Source of the DNA: Euptelea pleiosperma | Lineage: Eukaryota; Streptophyta; Magnoliopsida; Ranunculales; Eupteleaceae | Assembly (NCBI GenBank): GCA_035048495.1 | Contig: CM068552.1 | Location: forward strand, 11,075,501 to 11,139,500 | Direction: 5' to 3' | Length of the DNA: 64,000 nt | In this document: in pieces, positions 21,303-33,221 of the stretch | Layout: the number at the start of each line of letters is the position of its first letter | Position numbering within the stretch: the stretch's first letter is position 1 | Translations under genes and position numbers: made by a program | Notes under the pieces: model-generated | Database searches by the model: none | Told to the model about the DNA's origin: nothing | The model's input: the letters and a program-made list of their open reading frames with translations, nothing else

Positions 21303-22178
21303 CTACTGTGTGAGAATGTTGAGCAAAGAAACTCTGGTGTTAATTAAACTTCTGAACACTCTCTCACTCTCCCTCTCTATCCCTCCAATACAATCCTCCA
21401 AAGCCTCCAATCTCCTTGACACCCTTCTCCCCTCCTCCTCTCCTCCTTTTCTCAATCCCCACAAACTCTCTTCTCCTACTTCTTCAAACTCTCGAATCCC
21501 TTCCTCCCTCTTACTCTTCTTCCACAATTTCCATCCCCACCTCGACGATCCTGAGATTCCGTTAAAAACAGATTTCGATACCGATACTGTCACCTCGTTA
21601 ACATCACGTACAACTCCAGCCAGATCTGCATCAACGTCCGATATTGATGATACCAATCCCGGCACCGAATACCGTCCGATGTATCGGACGGTTGACACGA
21701 GTTTCGCCATCTCTTTATCCATTTTCTTTCTAGCCTTAACGTACGAACCGATCTTTGATTCGTCTCTCCTCCTTATCGCTACTTGTGCTGTCAATTGCTC
21801 TTCTTTAAGTGCAACGAGTGCGGCTCGGAAGATACCGTAAACGTCGACGAAACGGAGGAAATCTTCTAGAAGCTTCTCGACCCAATCTGATCGACGACGG
21901 AGGGACTCTTGGGTTTGAGGAAGCTGGAGGAGATCTTCGAGGGAGTCATGAACGTTCTTGAGCCTGATCAACCCATCGCAAAGCCAAGCGGAGGTTCGTT
22001 CATTGGTTTTTGATTCCCAGGTTCTCAGCTCATTGATCTCATCTTTGAGCTGAGAGATCAACGGATGAGATCTGCATGGAAGACTTGTTGATCTGACGTG
22101 ATAGGATTTCTCCGGTGGTGATGGACGATTAGGATTAGGGTTTGGGAAAGAGACCGTGCGACGGAATCTGGAGGCCAT
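21303..22178 (-). CDS. DUF241 family protein (plant-specific, BPS1-like in some databases)
   Basis: A 291-codon single-exon frame, ATG at 22,178 and TAG at 21,303. It is recognised as DUF241 (PF03087 as I know it) from three features. The N-terminus is basic with RSTSLPCRSHPLISQLKDEI (residues 29-48), followed by NELRTWE. The middle region is helical, with SDWVEKLLEDFLRFVDVYGI (97-116). The C-terminus, RRLEALEDCIGGIERESERV (255-274) followed by FRSLINTRVSLLNIL, is the family's most typical ending. The length matches the usual size and lack of introns in the family. No signal peptide or membrane span is seen. Charged heptad-like stretches suggest coiled coils. The biochemical role of the family is not established, and I infer none. 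A TATA box lies about 70 bp upstream and the frame is intact, so the gene looks functional. A long open frame on the other strand is a shadow. Confidence 0.93.
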   Translation of the reverse strand: MASRFRRTVSFPNPNPNRPSPPEKSYHVRSTSLPCRSHPLISQLKDEINELRTWESKTNERTSAWLCDGLIRLKNVHDSLEDLLQLPQTQESLRRRSDWVEKLLEDFLRFVDVYGIFRAALVALKEEQLTAQVAIRRRDESKIGSYVKARKKMDKEMAKLVSTVRYIGRYSVPGLVSSISDVDADLAGVVRDVNEVTVSVSKSVFNGISGSSRWGWKLWKKSKREEGIREFEEVGEESLWGLRKGGEEEGRRVSRRLEALEDCIGGIERESERVFRSLINTRVSLLNILTQ

Positions 22179-22243
22179 TTTTGTTCCTGTGTTTCTCGTT
22201 TTTCTCTCTGTACGTCTGCCGAAGAGAAGAGGTGGGTGATCGG

Positions 22244-22251
22244 TTTATAAA
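22244..22251 (-). promoter_or_regulatory. TATA box of the DUF241 gene
   Basis: TTTATAAA, a self-complementary octamer, lies 66-73 bp upstream of the ATG. This would place the transcription start about 30-40 bp before the ATG and give a very short leader, as is common in this kind of plant gene. The position is inferred from sequence only. Confidence 0.55.
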
Positions 22252-22259
22252 GGATTGGA

Positions 22260-23480
22260 CATTTGAAATTTTATATATTAGCTTGCGTGTGTGTGCGCGT
22301 ATTTTATTAAAATGTGCACGGGGAAATGAGGGAGCTCGATCCGCGAATAAATCCAGCTGTTAGAGATCATGTGGGCGAGGGTTGAATACCGAGGCATTTG
22401 TGCTTTCCTTTCTTGGTGGAGAGGAGACACCACGTGGAGCGACATCCTGGATTCTCAGAATGTGGGGTCCACGTGCTGAGAATCAGGAAGGTGCAGTGGG
22501 TGATTTATAATATGAGTTTACGTTAACTACAGTTTATAATAGGTGTCGAATCAGGAGTCTGCAGTACTATCGTGTGGACCTGTACAAGTATTAGGGTGGG
22601 GTCCGACCCAGGACTGGGAGTATAATATTTTTGGTCAAATTCAATTTTAATTGGAAGATCAGATGAACTAAATAAAATCATCCGGGCCATTTGAACTATT
22701 AAACTGCTTCGACATTGTTGATCTGTAAGTTGGCCCCACGAAATTGGGAGTCCTAATTCCTAATGTGTTGCATGACTGACATCTGTCCAGATCCTGATGA
22801 TATAGATTATATCTTGACCCATATACTCGAATCCAGACTCTAGGTAGATGTGCCAATCTATGGACTAGGTATTTACTAGGTGTAGGGCTGTCAATGGATG
22901 GGGTTCTGATAGGATGAGGTTGATCCACACTCAAATCCAATAGTATGTGGGATTATGATTCTCATATTCAGAGTCTCAGACCCCACCCAATAAGCTATTG
23001 GAACTTATGGATCAGATCGGGGCATCCTTGTAACATTAAATGATCTGGAAGCAACACATCTGTTCTGTTCACGCGGGTTGACGTACTGCGCTCACACAGA
23101 CTGCCAAAATGCTCACATTTAGAATTCAAGAGATAACGAACTAACGATTTGTTAAATTAATGGATGGTATAAATATGGGATAATTTCCATGCAACTCGAA
23201 TACAGACTATAAGTGTGTACACCATCACGTGCAGCTCATCCAGTACCCCCCCATTTGATCAAGAGCTAAAACTTTTGAAGTCATCGGTCAAACAAAAAAA
23301 GTCCACTCATTAGATGGTTACGATCAGTTGGATCGAAGATATGATTTTTGGAGTATAGGCCATAAAGCAGCCCGGCCCGTTCACCAATTGAATGATTCGG
23401 ATTCACAATTGGGTGAGTTATATAAAAAGGCTTATTGGTGGGTATAGTTCATGATGACATCATTACCATCTACACTTCAA
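22260..23480. other. Upstream intergenic region of the DUF241 gene
   Basis: Contains CACGTGGAGCG near 22,432 and GTCCACGTGCTGAGAATC near 22,468, two G-box cores within 500 bp upstream of the gene that could matter for its regulation. Also present is TAGGGCTGTCAATGG near 22,884, a possible hAT-type terminus. No further gene was recognised. Confidence 0.4.
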
Positions 23481-23487
23481 ACCAAGG

Positions 23488-23575
23488 TTTAAAAGGGGCC
23501 GTTATAACGGTATAACAGACTCGGGGCGTTACCGTTTTTTTCCGTTATAACAAAAATAACGCTCAGGGACAATAA
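23488..23575. repeat. Truncated family F element
   Basis: Starts CAAGGTTTAAAAGGGGCCGT and is recognisable through ATAACGCTCAGGG. It then stops abruptly at unrelated sequence. Confidence 0.65.
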
Positions 23576-24127
23576 ACCCTAGATTCCAAAAACTGGTTAA
23601 ATTGAAATTGTGGAAACAATATTTAGAAGAAACCAGCAAACAAAAGCTGGAAAAAAAAAATATTAAAATCGCACTCGTGTAGAAACCACGTCAGCTTTTA
23701 AGCTTCAAGATGACCACGTCCTAGCTCGTCAATGTGTTCTTAGATGTATGTTTGGTAAGCAGACATGACAGATAGGCTACGGAGAAGTTGTCCTGCGTTT
23801 TAAATTTTATTCGGAAGTCACGAGATTCTCCGTGTCTCCATAGCTAAATGTGAGTAGGCGGCAATAGTTAAACCCTTGGTTAGTTGGTTAAGTATGGTTA
23901 ACAAAGGGTACGTGTTAGATATTTTGGGTGGTGACCTTCAAAGTTTGATGGACCCGGACCAGGGATTTTTTCTCACTGAGGTTGTTGTAGGGCTTTGATA
24001 AGAGGGTTGGGTTATTTTCAAAAGTATTTTGAGTCTGCCATGTTCTTGGGTGTTGTCGTGACCTGGCAAAGCCACAATGGGAGTCTTGTGTCTCTTGACT
24101 ACTTTTGTCTCGAGTCTAATTAGTAAA

Positions 24128-24865
24128 GGGTGGCGTTATTTGCACACACCTTTTTTTGAGTTACACCCACATCTTATCTGCACATACCTAAAGTCGTAAG
24201 GAAAAAAAAAATCGAACAAAGAGGAACTCACCACCACCGTCCTCTCTTCTTCACCACCACCACTCCCTCCCTCCTCTCTCTTACTTGATGGTGGGCGGCA
24301 GACCTCCTCCTCTTCTTCTTCGAGGAGCCTCATCTTCCTCTTCTTCTTCTTCTTCTTCTCCAGGCGGCTCTCTCTCTCTCTCTCCCTTCCTCCCTCCATC
24401 TCCCTCTCCTTATCTCTCTCTCAATAAAAGAAAAAAAAATTTTCGCTCCGTATACCAATATGGCCAAAGCCATGTCCACCCTGCGTTACCGATACAAAGC
24501 AAATTTTTTTTTTTTTTTTACGTAGAGGGGGAGAAAGATCTCTCTCTCTCTCTCTCTCTCTCTCACAGAAAAGAAGAGGAGGCCGTTTGGAGGAGAAGAA
24601 AAAGAAGAGGAAGAAGAAGCCGCTCAGAGTAGAAGAAGAAGAGGAGGAAGGGGAGGCTGCCGGGAGAAGAGGAAGAAGGAGAGGCCGCTGGGAGAAGAGG
24701 ACGAGGCCCTCCTCTTCCTCTTCTCTATCGGTGGTGGAGTTTTTTTGTTTTTGTTTTTATTTTTATTTTTTTTATTTTTTATTTTTTGTAACTTATTTGC
24801 ACACACCAAGGGGTGGGTAGGTGTGGGTGTAACTCAAAAAAAGGTGTGTGCAAATAACGCCACCC
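24128..24865. mobile_element. hAT-like 738-bp foldback element rich in CTT/GAA
   Basis: Terminal inverted repeats of roughly 45 bp start GGGTGGCGTTATTTGCACAC and include TTTTTTTGAGTTACACCCAC. TTAGTAAA is repeated exactly at 24,120-24,127 and 24,866-24,873. An 8-bp duplication points to hAT-type transposition. The left half of the interior is almost pure C/T (CTT and CT repeats) and the right half almost pure G/A, so the whole element could fold into one long hairpin. Serine-rich and glutamate/lysine/arginine-rich open frames on both strands are translations of these simple repeats. Confidence 0.85.
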
Positions 24866-24873
24866 TTAGTAAA

Positions 24874-25737
24874 TTCTGGACTTATTGTGAATAGTTCACG
24901 AATCATACGAATTATTTAAAAACCGAACCAAACAACGTTCTGTTAGCGCATTTTTAAATGTTGGATATTTTCAATACAACCTACATTTTTTTTGTCTTTT
25001 TGCAGCTTAAGAGAAACTTTTCATTTATTGATCGTGACCGATTGAACGATTACTTGGTGATCAGATGTGTCTAATAACAAGATCAAACTGTGACTGTTAG
25101 ATTGTTAAGTGTAATTGATCGATGATAGAGTTGTGTTCCTTAATGTAAGACATTGTTTTAATGGATGATCCACGTTGTTGGATCAGATCGTAACTATTGG
25201 TCAACAAACACATAAACGATTATAAAAAAAATTGAAACCTCTATTTTCGACATTGAAAATTACAGTAAATTTGTTGCTTCATTATTAAGCATTTGACATC
25301 GTCAAATTTTATTTTCAAAGTGTTCTTAGTTGTGATCGAATCAGACATAATCCAAATCCAACAGTGTTGATTGTGACTTGAAGGTGATTATCTCACACCT
25401 ATTGTATACTTGCGATTCTAACTAAAAGGGGAGAAATATTGTCTAAAAGACATCGATTGATCGAGCCTTGAAGTCTTACAGATCAAAGCTTTCTCATTGT
25501 TTCCGTTTCATCCATCTAACATGATTAAATTATTCTTAAATAATTCATAAACTCTCTAGATTATTCAATTTTGAACATGAATAATCATTTTATAAGACAA
25601 AAAATTTTAATGACAAATCGGAATAATACTCGAACATTTCTTGTACTTAATTTTGCCGCACTCCGAATTGCTAACTAGGACTCTACTAAGATTTTAAGCC
25701 TCTTCTTTGAGTTTAGACTAAAATATTTAAGGGCGTG
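24874..25737. other. Intergenic, no gene seen
   Basis: AT-rich. It contains one relative of the dispersed AATAATTC-rich repeat (about 25,545-25,625). No supported gene or complete transposon. Confidence 0.4.
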
Positions 25738-25740
25738 TGT

Positions 25741-26038
25741 TGATTGTCAAGTGGAAAATTGCATTTTCCTTTGGAAAACAAAACTGTCCATTGTTAGATA
25801 GCCATTTTAAAAATAGTATAATTTTCATTAACAAGCCATTTAAATCTGGATAAATTTTCCTACTAAGCCCGGAATCCATTTCCCATCCAGATAGGTGAGA
25901 ATTCATTTACATCTGAAAATACTCATTTATTTTCTCACACGATTGAAATATGTGTTCTCAGTTGCAATCAATCAACCATTTAAGGCATTTCTCAGAAATA
26001 TTTTCTCGGAAATTTTTTTCGTGCAATCAAACACGACC
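25741..26038. mobile_element. Tourist-like (PIF/Harbinger) MITE
   Basis: Ends are GGGCGTGTGTTGATTG and CAATCAAACACGACC. TAA lies directly on both sides (25,738-25,740 and 26,039-26,041). A GGG start plus a 3-bp TAA duplication is the Tourist/PIF pattern. Non-coding, 298 bp. Confidence 0.75.
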
Positions 26039-26530
26039 TAAGTGAAAGAAGATGATGAGTCAGATATTTTTATTAGGTAGGGTCTGGATGAATCTAAGCC
26101 AATGGATCTATCAGCTCAATTTAGGCCAAAGATAGAGTACTAGTGACTGTTTATAAAGGGTCTCGGTTGAATTTACTTAAGCCGGATTTGCCTAGATCAA
26201 CATGTGTCTTGGCAGCCCGAAGTTTATCTCAGGGGTGTCAATTTGTACCCAATTAATAAAAAACGGAACCAAAATCGAACCAGTTCCGATTCTACTTTTT
26301 TGGAAACCAACTAAAAAAACAACCGAAACTAAACTGATAATAACAGTTCTGGTTCTGGATAGTTTGGTATTGAAACAAACCCGATAAGAATCGGAATCGG
26401 TGTATAAATATGATGTTAAATTTGTCATATTAGCATTGCCACATTACTCCCCCTAGGATGGACCCTGCTCGGAAGCCCGCCTGTAGATCAGCCTGGTCCA
26501 TTGACAACGATACTTACCATTGCCATGAAC

Positions 26531-26737
26531 CATGGTTCAAAGTCTCAGCCAATCCTGGTCTGGATTTGGCGATCCGGATCGGGATCGTAGCCACCGATCC
26601 GATCCAAACCAGGCTCTGTCTCGCCCCGAGATCACTGTTTTACAAAGGAGCCCCACTTTTTCTATGGTGGGATGGGCCAATCCCCTTCTGGATCGGATCC
26701 CACCAATCCAGCCTCCAATCCCGAGATTTCGAACCAT
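26531..26737. mobile_element. Family L MITE, perfect 9-bp target duplication
   Basis: Begins CATGGTTCAAAGTCTC and ends GAGATTTCGAACCAT. GCCATGAAC is repeated at 26,522-26,530 and 26,738-26,746. The interior is rich in GGATCGG/CCGATCC. The open frame running through it (26,458-26,949) is not a gene. Confidence 0.85.
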
Positions 26738-27394
26738 GCCATGAACCTCTTTATGGGTGGTTATCATCAACTCAGAAAGTTACGGGCTTGGTGTGGACAA
26801 GGTACCTATCCAAGTTGCCGATCCAGAGGATTATCTATCAGATAGACGGTCTGGATTGGCCAAATCCATCTGACACAGAGCAAGAAAACCCTGCTTGTGC
26901 AGATAATGGGTCTGGAGAGAAATTGAGGCATTGCGATAGGTACACATAGTCAGCGGAAGCCTAGCGGAGGACCAAGTAGAGAAAATTTGGTCTAAGGCAA
27001 GAAACTTAGGTTGGCCCATCAATACAAGCTGGGCCAAGTGTGTTCAAATATTGAACAGTCGTTGAAATCAAGGATGAAGCCGAGGCCCATTTCACGGACA
27101 TGTTCGCCTAGCACAAACCCAGCAGTCCATAATGGGCAAGGCTCAAGCCTTACAGCCCACTCATTATAACATCAAAAATGGCTTGCCCAGAATGAACTGA
27201 TTGAGATCCACCCTAGTACAAATCCGAATCCATTACAACGGCCATAATTTTCGTTATAGCGGTCTTCTTTTAAACCATGGTGGCATGTACAGAGCCGACT
27301 GCCGAAGATGGGCAACTGGAAAAGAAGGTAGAGCCACCTGCCGTGGGAAAAATCTATTATACAGACTTTTGTATCAAAATTTTGATGCTCCCTG

Positions 27395-27651
27395 AATGGT
27401 TCGACAACATCTTGGTGGACCCCACACACCAATAAAATGAGTATGATTTGTGATTTCTAACCATTGGATTTGAGCAGCTTTCATCATGGGGTTGGAACCA
27501 GCCCATCGGCCTGTTCAAAAAGCCCATTATGAAAAAGTGTTCAAATCCTACAGCAAAAAATCACCAATCAAGCTGATTTTTTATGTGTGTCCTCCAAGAT
27601 GTGGGCCAAACATTCAAGGGACCATTGGGCCTGAAAGAGTGTACTCCGTGG
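27395..27651. repeat. Family G element, right end displaced by an insertion
   Basis: The arms contain GGTGGACCCCACACACCAAT and AATCACCAATCAAGCTGATT. The terminal GAGTGT-ACTCCGTGG is separated from its continuation (CTACGTGGCAATTTGAGG at 28,232) by the hAT-like element. Confidence 0.6.
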
Positions 27652-28231
27652 CAGTGGCAGAGCCAGGTGGAGGTGAAGGTAGGCAGCTGCCCACCCTGAA
27701 CTTTCAAAAAGTAGAAGAAAAATATTTATTTTCCAGAAATATCCCTTTTAACTTAACGGTTCGGGCTGGGGGACACCCATTTTTTACACCCATTTTGGTG
27801 TACCCACATAGAAGATGAATCAATGGCTGATTTTTGGTGAGGATGATCTCTATGGTGAGGAGATCATCCTTACAAAAATGGAAATCATTCTGATATTCAT
27901 AAACTGGTTTAGAGGATGAAGAATTATGGACCGTCAATTTTTACCGTATAACTTGATGGGGTTAGAAATTTCAGAATGGGCTGATTTTTTGTTGGGGTGA
28001 TGGTGAGGAAATCTTCCCCACCAAAAATCAGCCATTGATTCATCTTCTATGTGGGTGCGCCAAAATGGGTGTAAAAAATGGGTGCCCCTCGAGCCCGACC
28101 CTTAAAACAAATTTTTTTTTTGGTAAGCACCCTTAACTTAAACTTGCCCACCCTCAAAAAAAAAAAAAAAAAATCCCCTTTTTTAACATAAATCTTGCCC
28201 ACCCTCCAACAAAATCTTGGCTAGGCCACTG
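27652..28231. mobile_element. hAT-like element with a nested family H copy
   Basis: Ends CAGTGGCAGAGCCAGG and TTGGCTAGGCCACTG. Flanks CTCCGTGG and CTACGTGG match at 7 of 8 positions, suggesting an 8-bp duplication. A family H copy occupies about 27,775-28,100 (GATGAATCAATGGCTGATTT at both of its arms). Non-coding. Confidence 0.7.
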
Positions 28232-28276
28232 CTACGTGGCAATTTGAGGTAAAGGGATTTGGTTCATTAGAAGGAA

Positions 28277-28293
28277 GGGGGGGGGGGGGGGGG
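28277..28293. repeat. Poly-G tract
   Basis: Seventeen consecutive G residues. Confidence 0.85.
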
Positions 28294-28644
28294 TGATGAT
28301 TTGGTGGATCAATCATGGGACTTCAACTTAAAGCTTCCCTTGTGTCTCACTTAAAATAATGATGGATAAGCATCTTTTGGAAAAAAGATAAGCAGCTTTT
28401 TTTATGGCTTTTATTAGTAATTAAACATTATTTTAAAAAAAGAGGAAAAGATGGGGTTTCGTGAAAAGGGTAACGTGAGTGCCAAAACTTGCACAAGGCA
28501 TCCACCACAGTGACACCCTTATCCTCATTCCCGACATCAAAGATTTTTACACGGGACTCGAGGTTTTCGTAAAAGAGATCTCATTAATTCATCTCGTGAA
28601 TACGTATTTCTCATCTAATATATCTCAAGTAGTAATACAAAGCA

Positions 28645-28969
28645 TGGTTTAAAGGGGACCGTTATAACGGTGTAACGGACTGGGGGCGTTACCGCTTTTC
28701 CAGCTATAATGGCCGTTATAATGAAAAAAACGCTCAAGGCAAAAACGGAAAAAATAGAAAAAAATGAAAATAACTTCCATTTTTTTCACAAAAATTTTCA
28801 GAAAATAATGGTCGTTATTTTCGTTATAACGGGAAAGTAATGGCCGTTATTTTCATTATAACAACCGTTATTTTTTGGGCGTTTTAATGGTCCATAATGT
28901 AACGGGGTAGGTCCGAATCCGTTATAACGGCCGTTATTCTCATTATAACAGCCGTTTTTTAAACCTTGA
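28645..28969. mobile_element. Family F element (GTTATAAC type), perfect 9-bp target duplication
   Basis: Begins TGGTTTAAAGGGGACCGTTA and ends CCGTTTTTTAAACCTTGA. TACAAAGCA is repeated exactly at 28,636-28,644 and 28,970-28,978. It contains about ten GTTAT/ATAAC motifs, many in CCGTTATAACGG form. A reversed F fragment follows at about 28,985-29,110. Confidence 0.88.
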
Positions 28970-29560
28970 TACAAAGCAAGTTTATAAAAAATCGCCATTA
29001 TAACGAAAATAACAGCCGTTATAACTGATTTGGACATCCCCGTTGCGTTATGTACAATTTTAATGCTCAGAAAATAACGGACGTTATCTTTTAAATTATT
29101 TTTATTAAAAAGGTATGTTATGTACGTTATTTTCCATCATAAAGTTTATCGAACATTTTATATTCACCAAAAATCAGCCATTGATTCATCTTCTACGTGG
29201 GTCCGCCAAATGGTTGTCAAATATAGTTGTCCCCATATCCCGGCCTATAAAGACTCAAATCAAACAGTTAGAAACCACCAACCAGGCTGATTTTTGGTAT
29301 GCAAGGCCACCTAACGATGGTTCAAACGTTCGCAGAGTCAATGATCTCTAAGAGTGTGACACGTGATGTTTTTAGTTGCAACCCAGACGCGGGGTCATAA
29401 AATGCCAGGATTAAAAATTCTCTCGTAGATGTACCACGAGATGTGGACACATCCGAAAGGCAACGAAGATGACAAATATGAAAAGCAGTATAGTCGTCAT
29501 CACGTAATGGGAAAGTGACCAATCAAATCGTAACAAAAAAAGGTAATTTCCTTCTTAAGA

Positions 29561-29738
29561 GAGTAAAACTTCTGTCACAATCGGATTGCAAATCACACAA
29601 TCACAGCCAATGAGTTCTCCGCACGTACACCTAAAAGCAAAAGCAAATGGGTACGTTGCACAGCACTTTTGTACGTGCCGAGAACTCATTGGCGTGTGAT
29701 TGTGTGATTTACAATTTCTTGTGATAGAAGTTTTACTC
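29561..29738. mobile_element. Family I MITE, perfect 9-bp target duplication
   Basis: Ends GAGTAAAACTTCTGTCAC and GTGATAGAAGTTTTACTC. TTCTTAAGA is repeated at 29,552-29,560 and 29,739-29,747. This is the best-preserved hairpin copy outside the gene. Confidence 0.9.
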
Positions 29739-29864
29739 TTCTTAAGACAGCATCAAAAGTGGTTATATTTTCCTATTTTAGGTCACTGCACTGTGTTTGC
29801 TACAATCATGGACAGCTCCCAAACAAACACAGTGCTGTGATCAGTGGGCCCGACAAATGATCAG

Positions 29865-30600
29865 TGCTGTAAACGGTTTTAACGGAAACTGGCTTGGGGC
29901 GTTACCGTTTAAACGGCCATTTTTAAAACCATGGGCTAAACACCCATGCGATCAGTGGGCCCAACAAATGCAAATAATATACGTAGGGCCCACTCTTATT
30001 GCAAGTTGGGGAAGAGGATGGCATGTGCAACGAGGTCGATGAGTTTTGCTTTTCTTGCAAGCGAACGAAAATAAAAACAAGACTCAGTAAAGTTGGTTAA
30101 TGGAGGGTCGGTCCTACCTACATTTGTTATTTACGAACTTTCCAACCAACTATAATTGTAGTTTGATATGTCGAGAAGAGTGGTCCAAGCCCGGCCCTAT
30201 AAACAATTCAGTATCATCGATTCATGGAGACGGATAAATGTTCTCTCCACAGACAGATGAGAGAAGAAGCCTTCGCTCATGGTTTTCTTACATGTGTCCG
30301 CTCGTCAACAGGTCGGTTTTGGTTCGGTTCCTAATGTACTCAGAACTGGAACCGATATTACCAATTCTTATTGGTTCCGATTTTCAATATAATGGATCCG
30401 GAATCGGAATCGAATATTTGGTTCCAGTCGGTTCCGGTTCTAGTTCCGGGTACATCGGTACAAATCTTGATATTACATTATTTCTGTTATTTACCGATTA
30501 TTTTCCATTTTCCCATGTGCATTACAGTCTATTATAACGGAAAAACGGTAACTCCCCCAGTCCCTTACACCGTTATAACGGCCCCTTTTAAACATTAGTC
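29865..30600. repeat. Mixed repeat fragments
   Basis: An F fragment of TTTAAAC type lies at 29,865-29,935. A (GGTTCCGGTTC)-rich stretch at 30,310-30,480 resembles hAT-like MITE interiors. A reversed F end is at 30,530-30,600 (GTTATAACGGCCCCTTTTAA). No gene. Confidence 0.45.
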
Positions 30601-30899
30601 GCAGGCTCTCAGCCCTTAGTGTAGTCCAGCATTTTTCTGTCAAAGCGTCGTTGAGCAAAGGCGGGCTTCATTTAGGGCCGACAACTTAGCAACCACGTAC
30701 GAGAAGACCCTGACACTGGAGACTTTGTTCTCCTTCATACTCTTGCCGGTCAAACCAGAAAACCTTTTTCTAGGGAAATGCGTTGATTTTTTAATAAGGC
30801 CCCACTGCAAACCATAGTTACCAAGTAACGCATTTCTCATTGAAATTCGTTTGGGAAACGAGTATAATAAGGTTTCATCATAACATTCATCCAACCATG

Positions 30900-31305
30900 G
30901 TTTTAAAAACGGCCGTTTAAACGGTAACGCCCCAAGCCTGTTTCCGTTTAAACACGTTTTATCGGTTTTAAAAAAAACGGCCGTTAAAATCGTTTAAACA
31001 GCCGTTTAATTTAGAAAAATTTTGTGAAAAAAATGGCCGTTAAAACCGTTTAATTCCGTTAAAATCTGTTTAATTTTCGTTAAAATCCGTTAAATTATAT
31101 TTTTTTTTTAATTTTCAAATTTTAAAATTTGAATTTCAGCGCCACTTTTTCCGTTAAAATCCTTTAAAATCGTTAAAACCGTTAAAATCCATTTTTTTCC
31201 ATTCTTTTCCATTTTTGCACCTGACCGTTTTAACGGTCGTTTAAACAGTCTAAACGGTAACGCCCCCAGTCCGTTTAACCGTTAAAACCGCCTCCTTTAA
31301 ACCTT
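30900..31305. mobile_element. Family F element (GTTTAAAC type)
   Basis: Read from the right it starts CAAGGTTTAAAGGAGGCGGT and shares the skeleton of the other F copies (GGACTGGGGGCGTTACCGTT and the GGCGCTGAAATTCAAATTTT core). Every GTTATAAC-type site is instead GTTTAAAC, GTTTTAAC or a close variant. No target duplication could be read. Confidence 0.8.
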
Positions 31306-32332
31306 GATCGACACCACCGAGAAACACGTGCAAAAACATTAGAAAATAGAAGAAACATTTTCATGGGTTGATTTTTAACCATAGATTTCAAACATTATTT
31401 GGAGTACTCAGATCCAAAAGTTTGAAAATACTAATCGGATTGATATAATTTGGTCAATAGGTCCACCTAGGAATGGGTCAGACATCATAAGGTCAGTGGT
31501 CTCTAAGAGTGTGTCACGTGGCTTATACTATTGTCTATTATCATCATTGATGAGGGACATGGGCGTGGCAGACAACCTGAACTATGAATGGATATTTTAA
31601 CGAGGGAAGGTTTTACATTTGAGGGTCTGTTTGGTAATTGAAATAGAATTCCAAGATTTGGGATTTCTAGGAATTTGAATTCTAAGAATTAAAATTTTTT
31701 TTGTTTGGTTGCACAGAATTTAATTGGAATTCCAAACGAATTCTAAAAATAGCTGTTTGGATACCTAAGATAATTAAATTTTCTGAACATGGACAAAATG
31801 TATTGTACATACTTTAACCTCAAATAGATAAAACCTAAAGGCTTGTAATATCATATTTAAATGACTAAAATTTTATTAATTATATATTTATTGAATTCAA
31901 CTCTATTAATTATAGATCATGACATCCCCTAAGTGTATCTCAAATAGATCTTGCTAGTATAGTGATTCTGATGAAGTATTTTATTATCTATGTACATTAG
32001 TCAGCTTATCCAATTGTCGATAACAAATTTAAGGGAAAGTTCAAAATATCCATCAAAATTTTCTATTAGGAAGATTCTTCGAAATCCATGGGCGCATGTA
32101 AAGCAGAGGATCCATCGAGTGTTTGTGCAACTAAGAAAAATGGGAAAGAGAAGATGGCCAATGTGATCAACAAGAGAAGCTTTAGCAGATGCCTATCATG
32201 GTTCGTAACTTGGATCATTTTGGTAGATCTTCCTCAATTAGCTAGTCTATTGTTCATAAATAATTTGGTGGCTCTGATTGTATCACATGTGTGCCAACCC
32301 CGGTTGTTGCTTTATAATAGTATATATATATA
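31306..32332. other. Intergenic with partial family G arm
   Basis: A G arm occupies about 31,360-31,530 and ends near GTGTCACGTGGCT. A frame at 32,088-32,333 (begins MGACKAEDPSSVC) has no recognisable family and ends in simple repeat, so it is not called as a gene. Confidence 0.4.
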
Positions 32333-32647
32333 GGTCAGGATCGGGGGACAACATTTTTGACAACAATTTTGACGTACCCACATGGAAGATGAATCAATAG
32401 CTGATTTTTGGTGAGGATGATCTCCTCACCATATAGATAACCCTTACAAAAAATCAGCCTATTCTGAAATTTGTAAGCCCATCAAATGTGGTTTTCAAGT
32501 TAACGATAAAAATATCAGAATAATGATTTGAATTAGCGTGGCCAAAAATCATCTCATTCCAATACTTGTAATTTATAAATGGGCCCACGCCAATTTTTGT
32601 TGTAAAAAATGTTGTATGAAAATGTTGTCCCCCGATGATCCCTGACC
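32333..32647. mobile_element. Family H MITE
   Basis: GGTCAGGATCGGGGGACAAC at the left is answered by GTTGTCCCCCGATGATCCCT plus GACC at the right. It has the family's paired GATCTCCTCACC region. No matching target duplication was read. Confidence 0.75.
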
Positions 32648-33221
32648 CTATGTTCGACCTAGGAATCAAATTGTCTGATCCATAAATAATTGAAAAAGGG
32701 TGGGTTCAATATTTACTGTCAAGGCTAATAAGGAAACCAAATCTAATTAAAGATCTTCTGGTCTTAATTTCGATTAACATTTATCAATATTTTTATTTAA
32801 TTAATAGAGTCATCTTATTCACCTTATATTTGAGATTTGGTGGGAGAGATTTGTTTAGTTTGGTTGAACGGCCCCAACGACGTGAAGACTTCAGCTGATG
32901 TCATAGTTGAACTAGCCGGTTGAACCGGCTCGACTCGACCTGGAGTTTATTAGTATAAAATATAAAGATACCATCTGAATGAGAATGTTTTCTCCGCTGC
33001 TGGAGAACCAAAGGTGCATATTCAGTCAGATTTATTGTTGGTGGTCGCTTCGACATTGTTCAACTACTGAGATTACCTAAACATTTGAAAATTGGCATCC
33101 GCACGCTGTTCCTTGAAAGAAACAAAAAAAACTCTAAAGTATAATTTTCCCCACAAAAACAATTCCTTTTCCTACAATCCCGACTATATCCCCGTCACTG
33201 TACACTAAAATAGTTTCTCCT

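Noticed and set aside
21253..21840. Plus-strand frame of 195 codons, serine/leucine-rich
   Set aside because: It is a shadow of the DUF241 gene on the minus strand.
24136..24820. Serine-, glutamate- and lysine-rich frames of 60-115 codons on both strands
   Set aside because: They are translations of CTT/GAA and CT/GA runs inside the 738-bp foldback element.
26458..26949. Plus-strand frame of 163 codons
   Set aside because: It passes straight through a family L MITE with a perfect target duplication. No protein family was recognised.
32088..32333. 81-codon frame beginning MGACKAEDPSSVC
   Set aside because: The first 40 residues look somewhat protein-like, but no family is recognised and the frame ends in a TA repeat. 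The evidence is too thin for a gene call.
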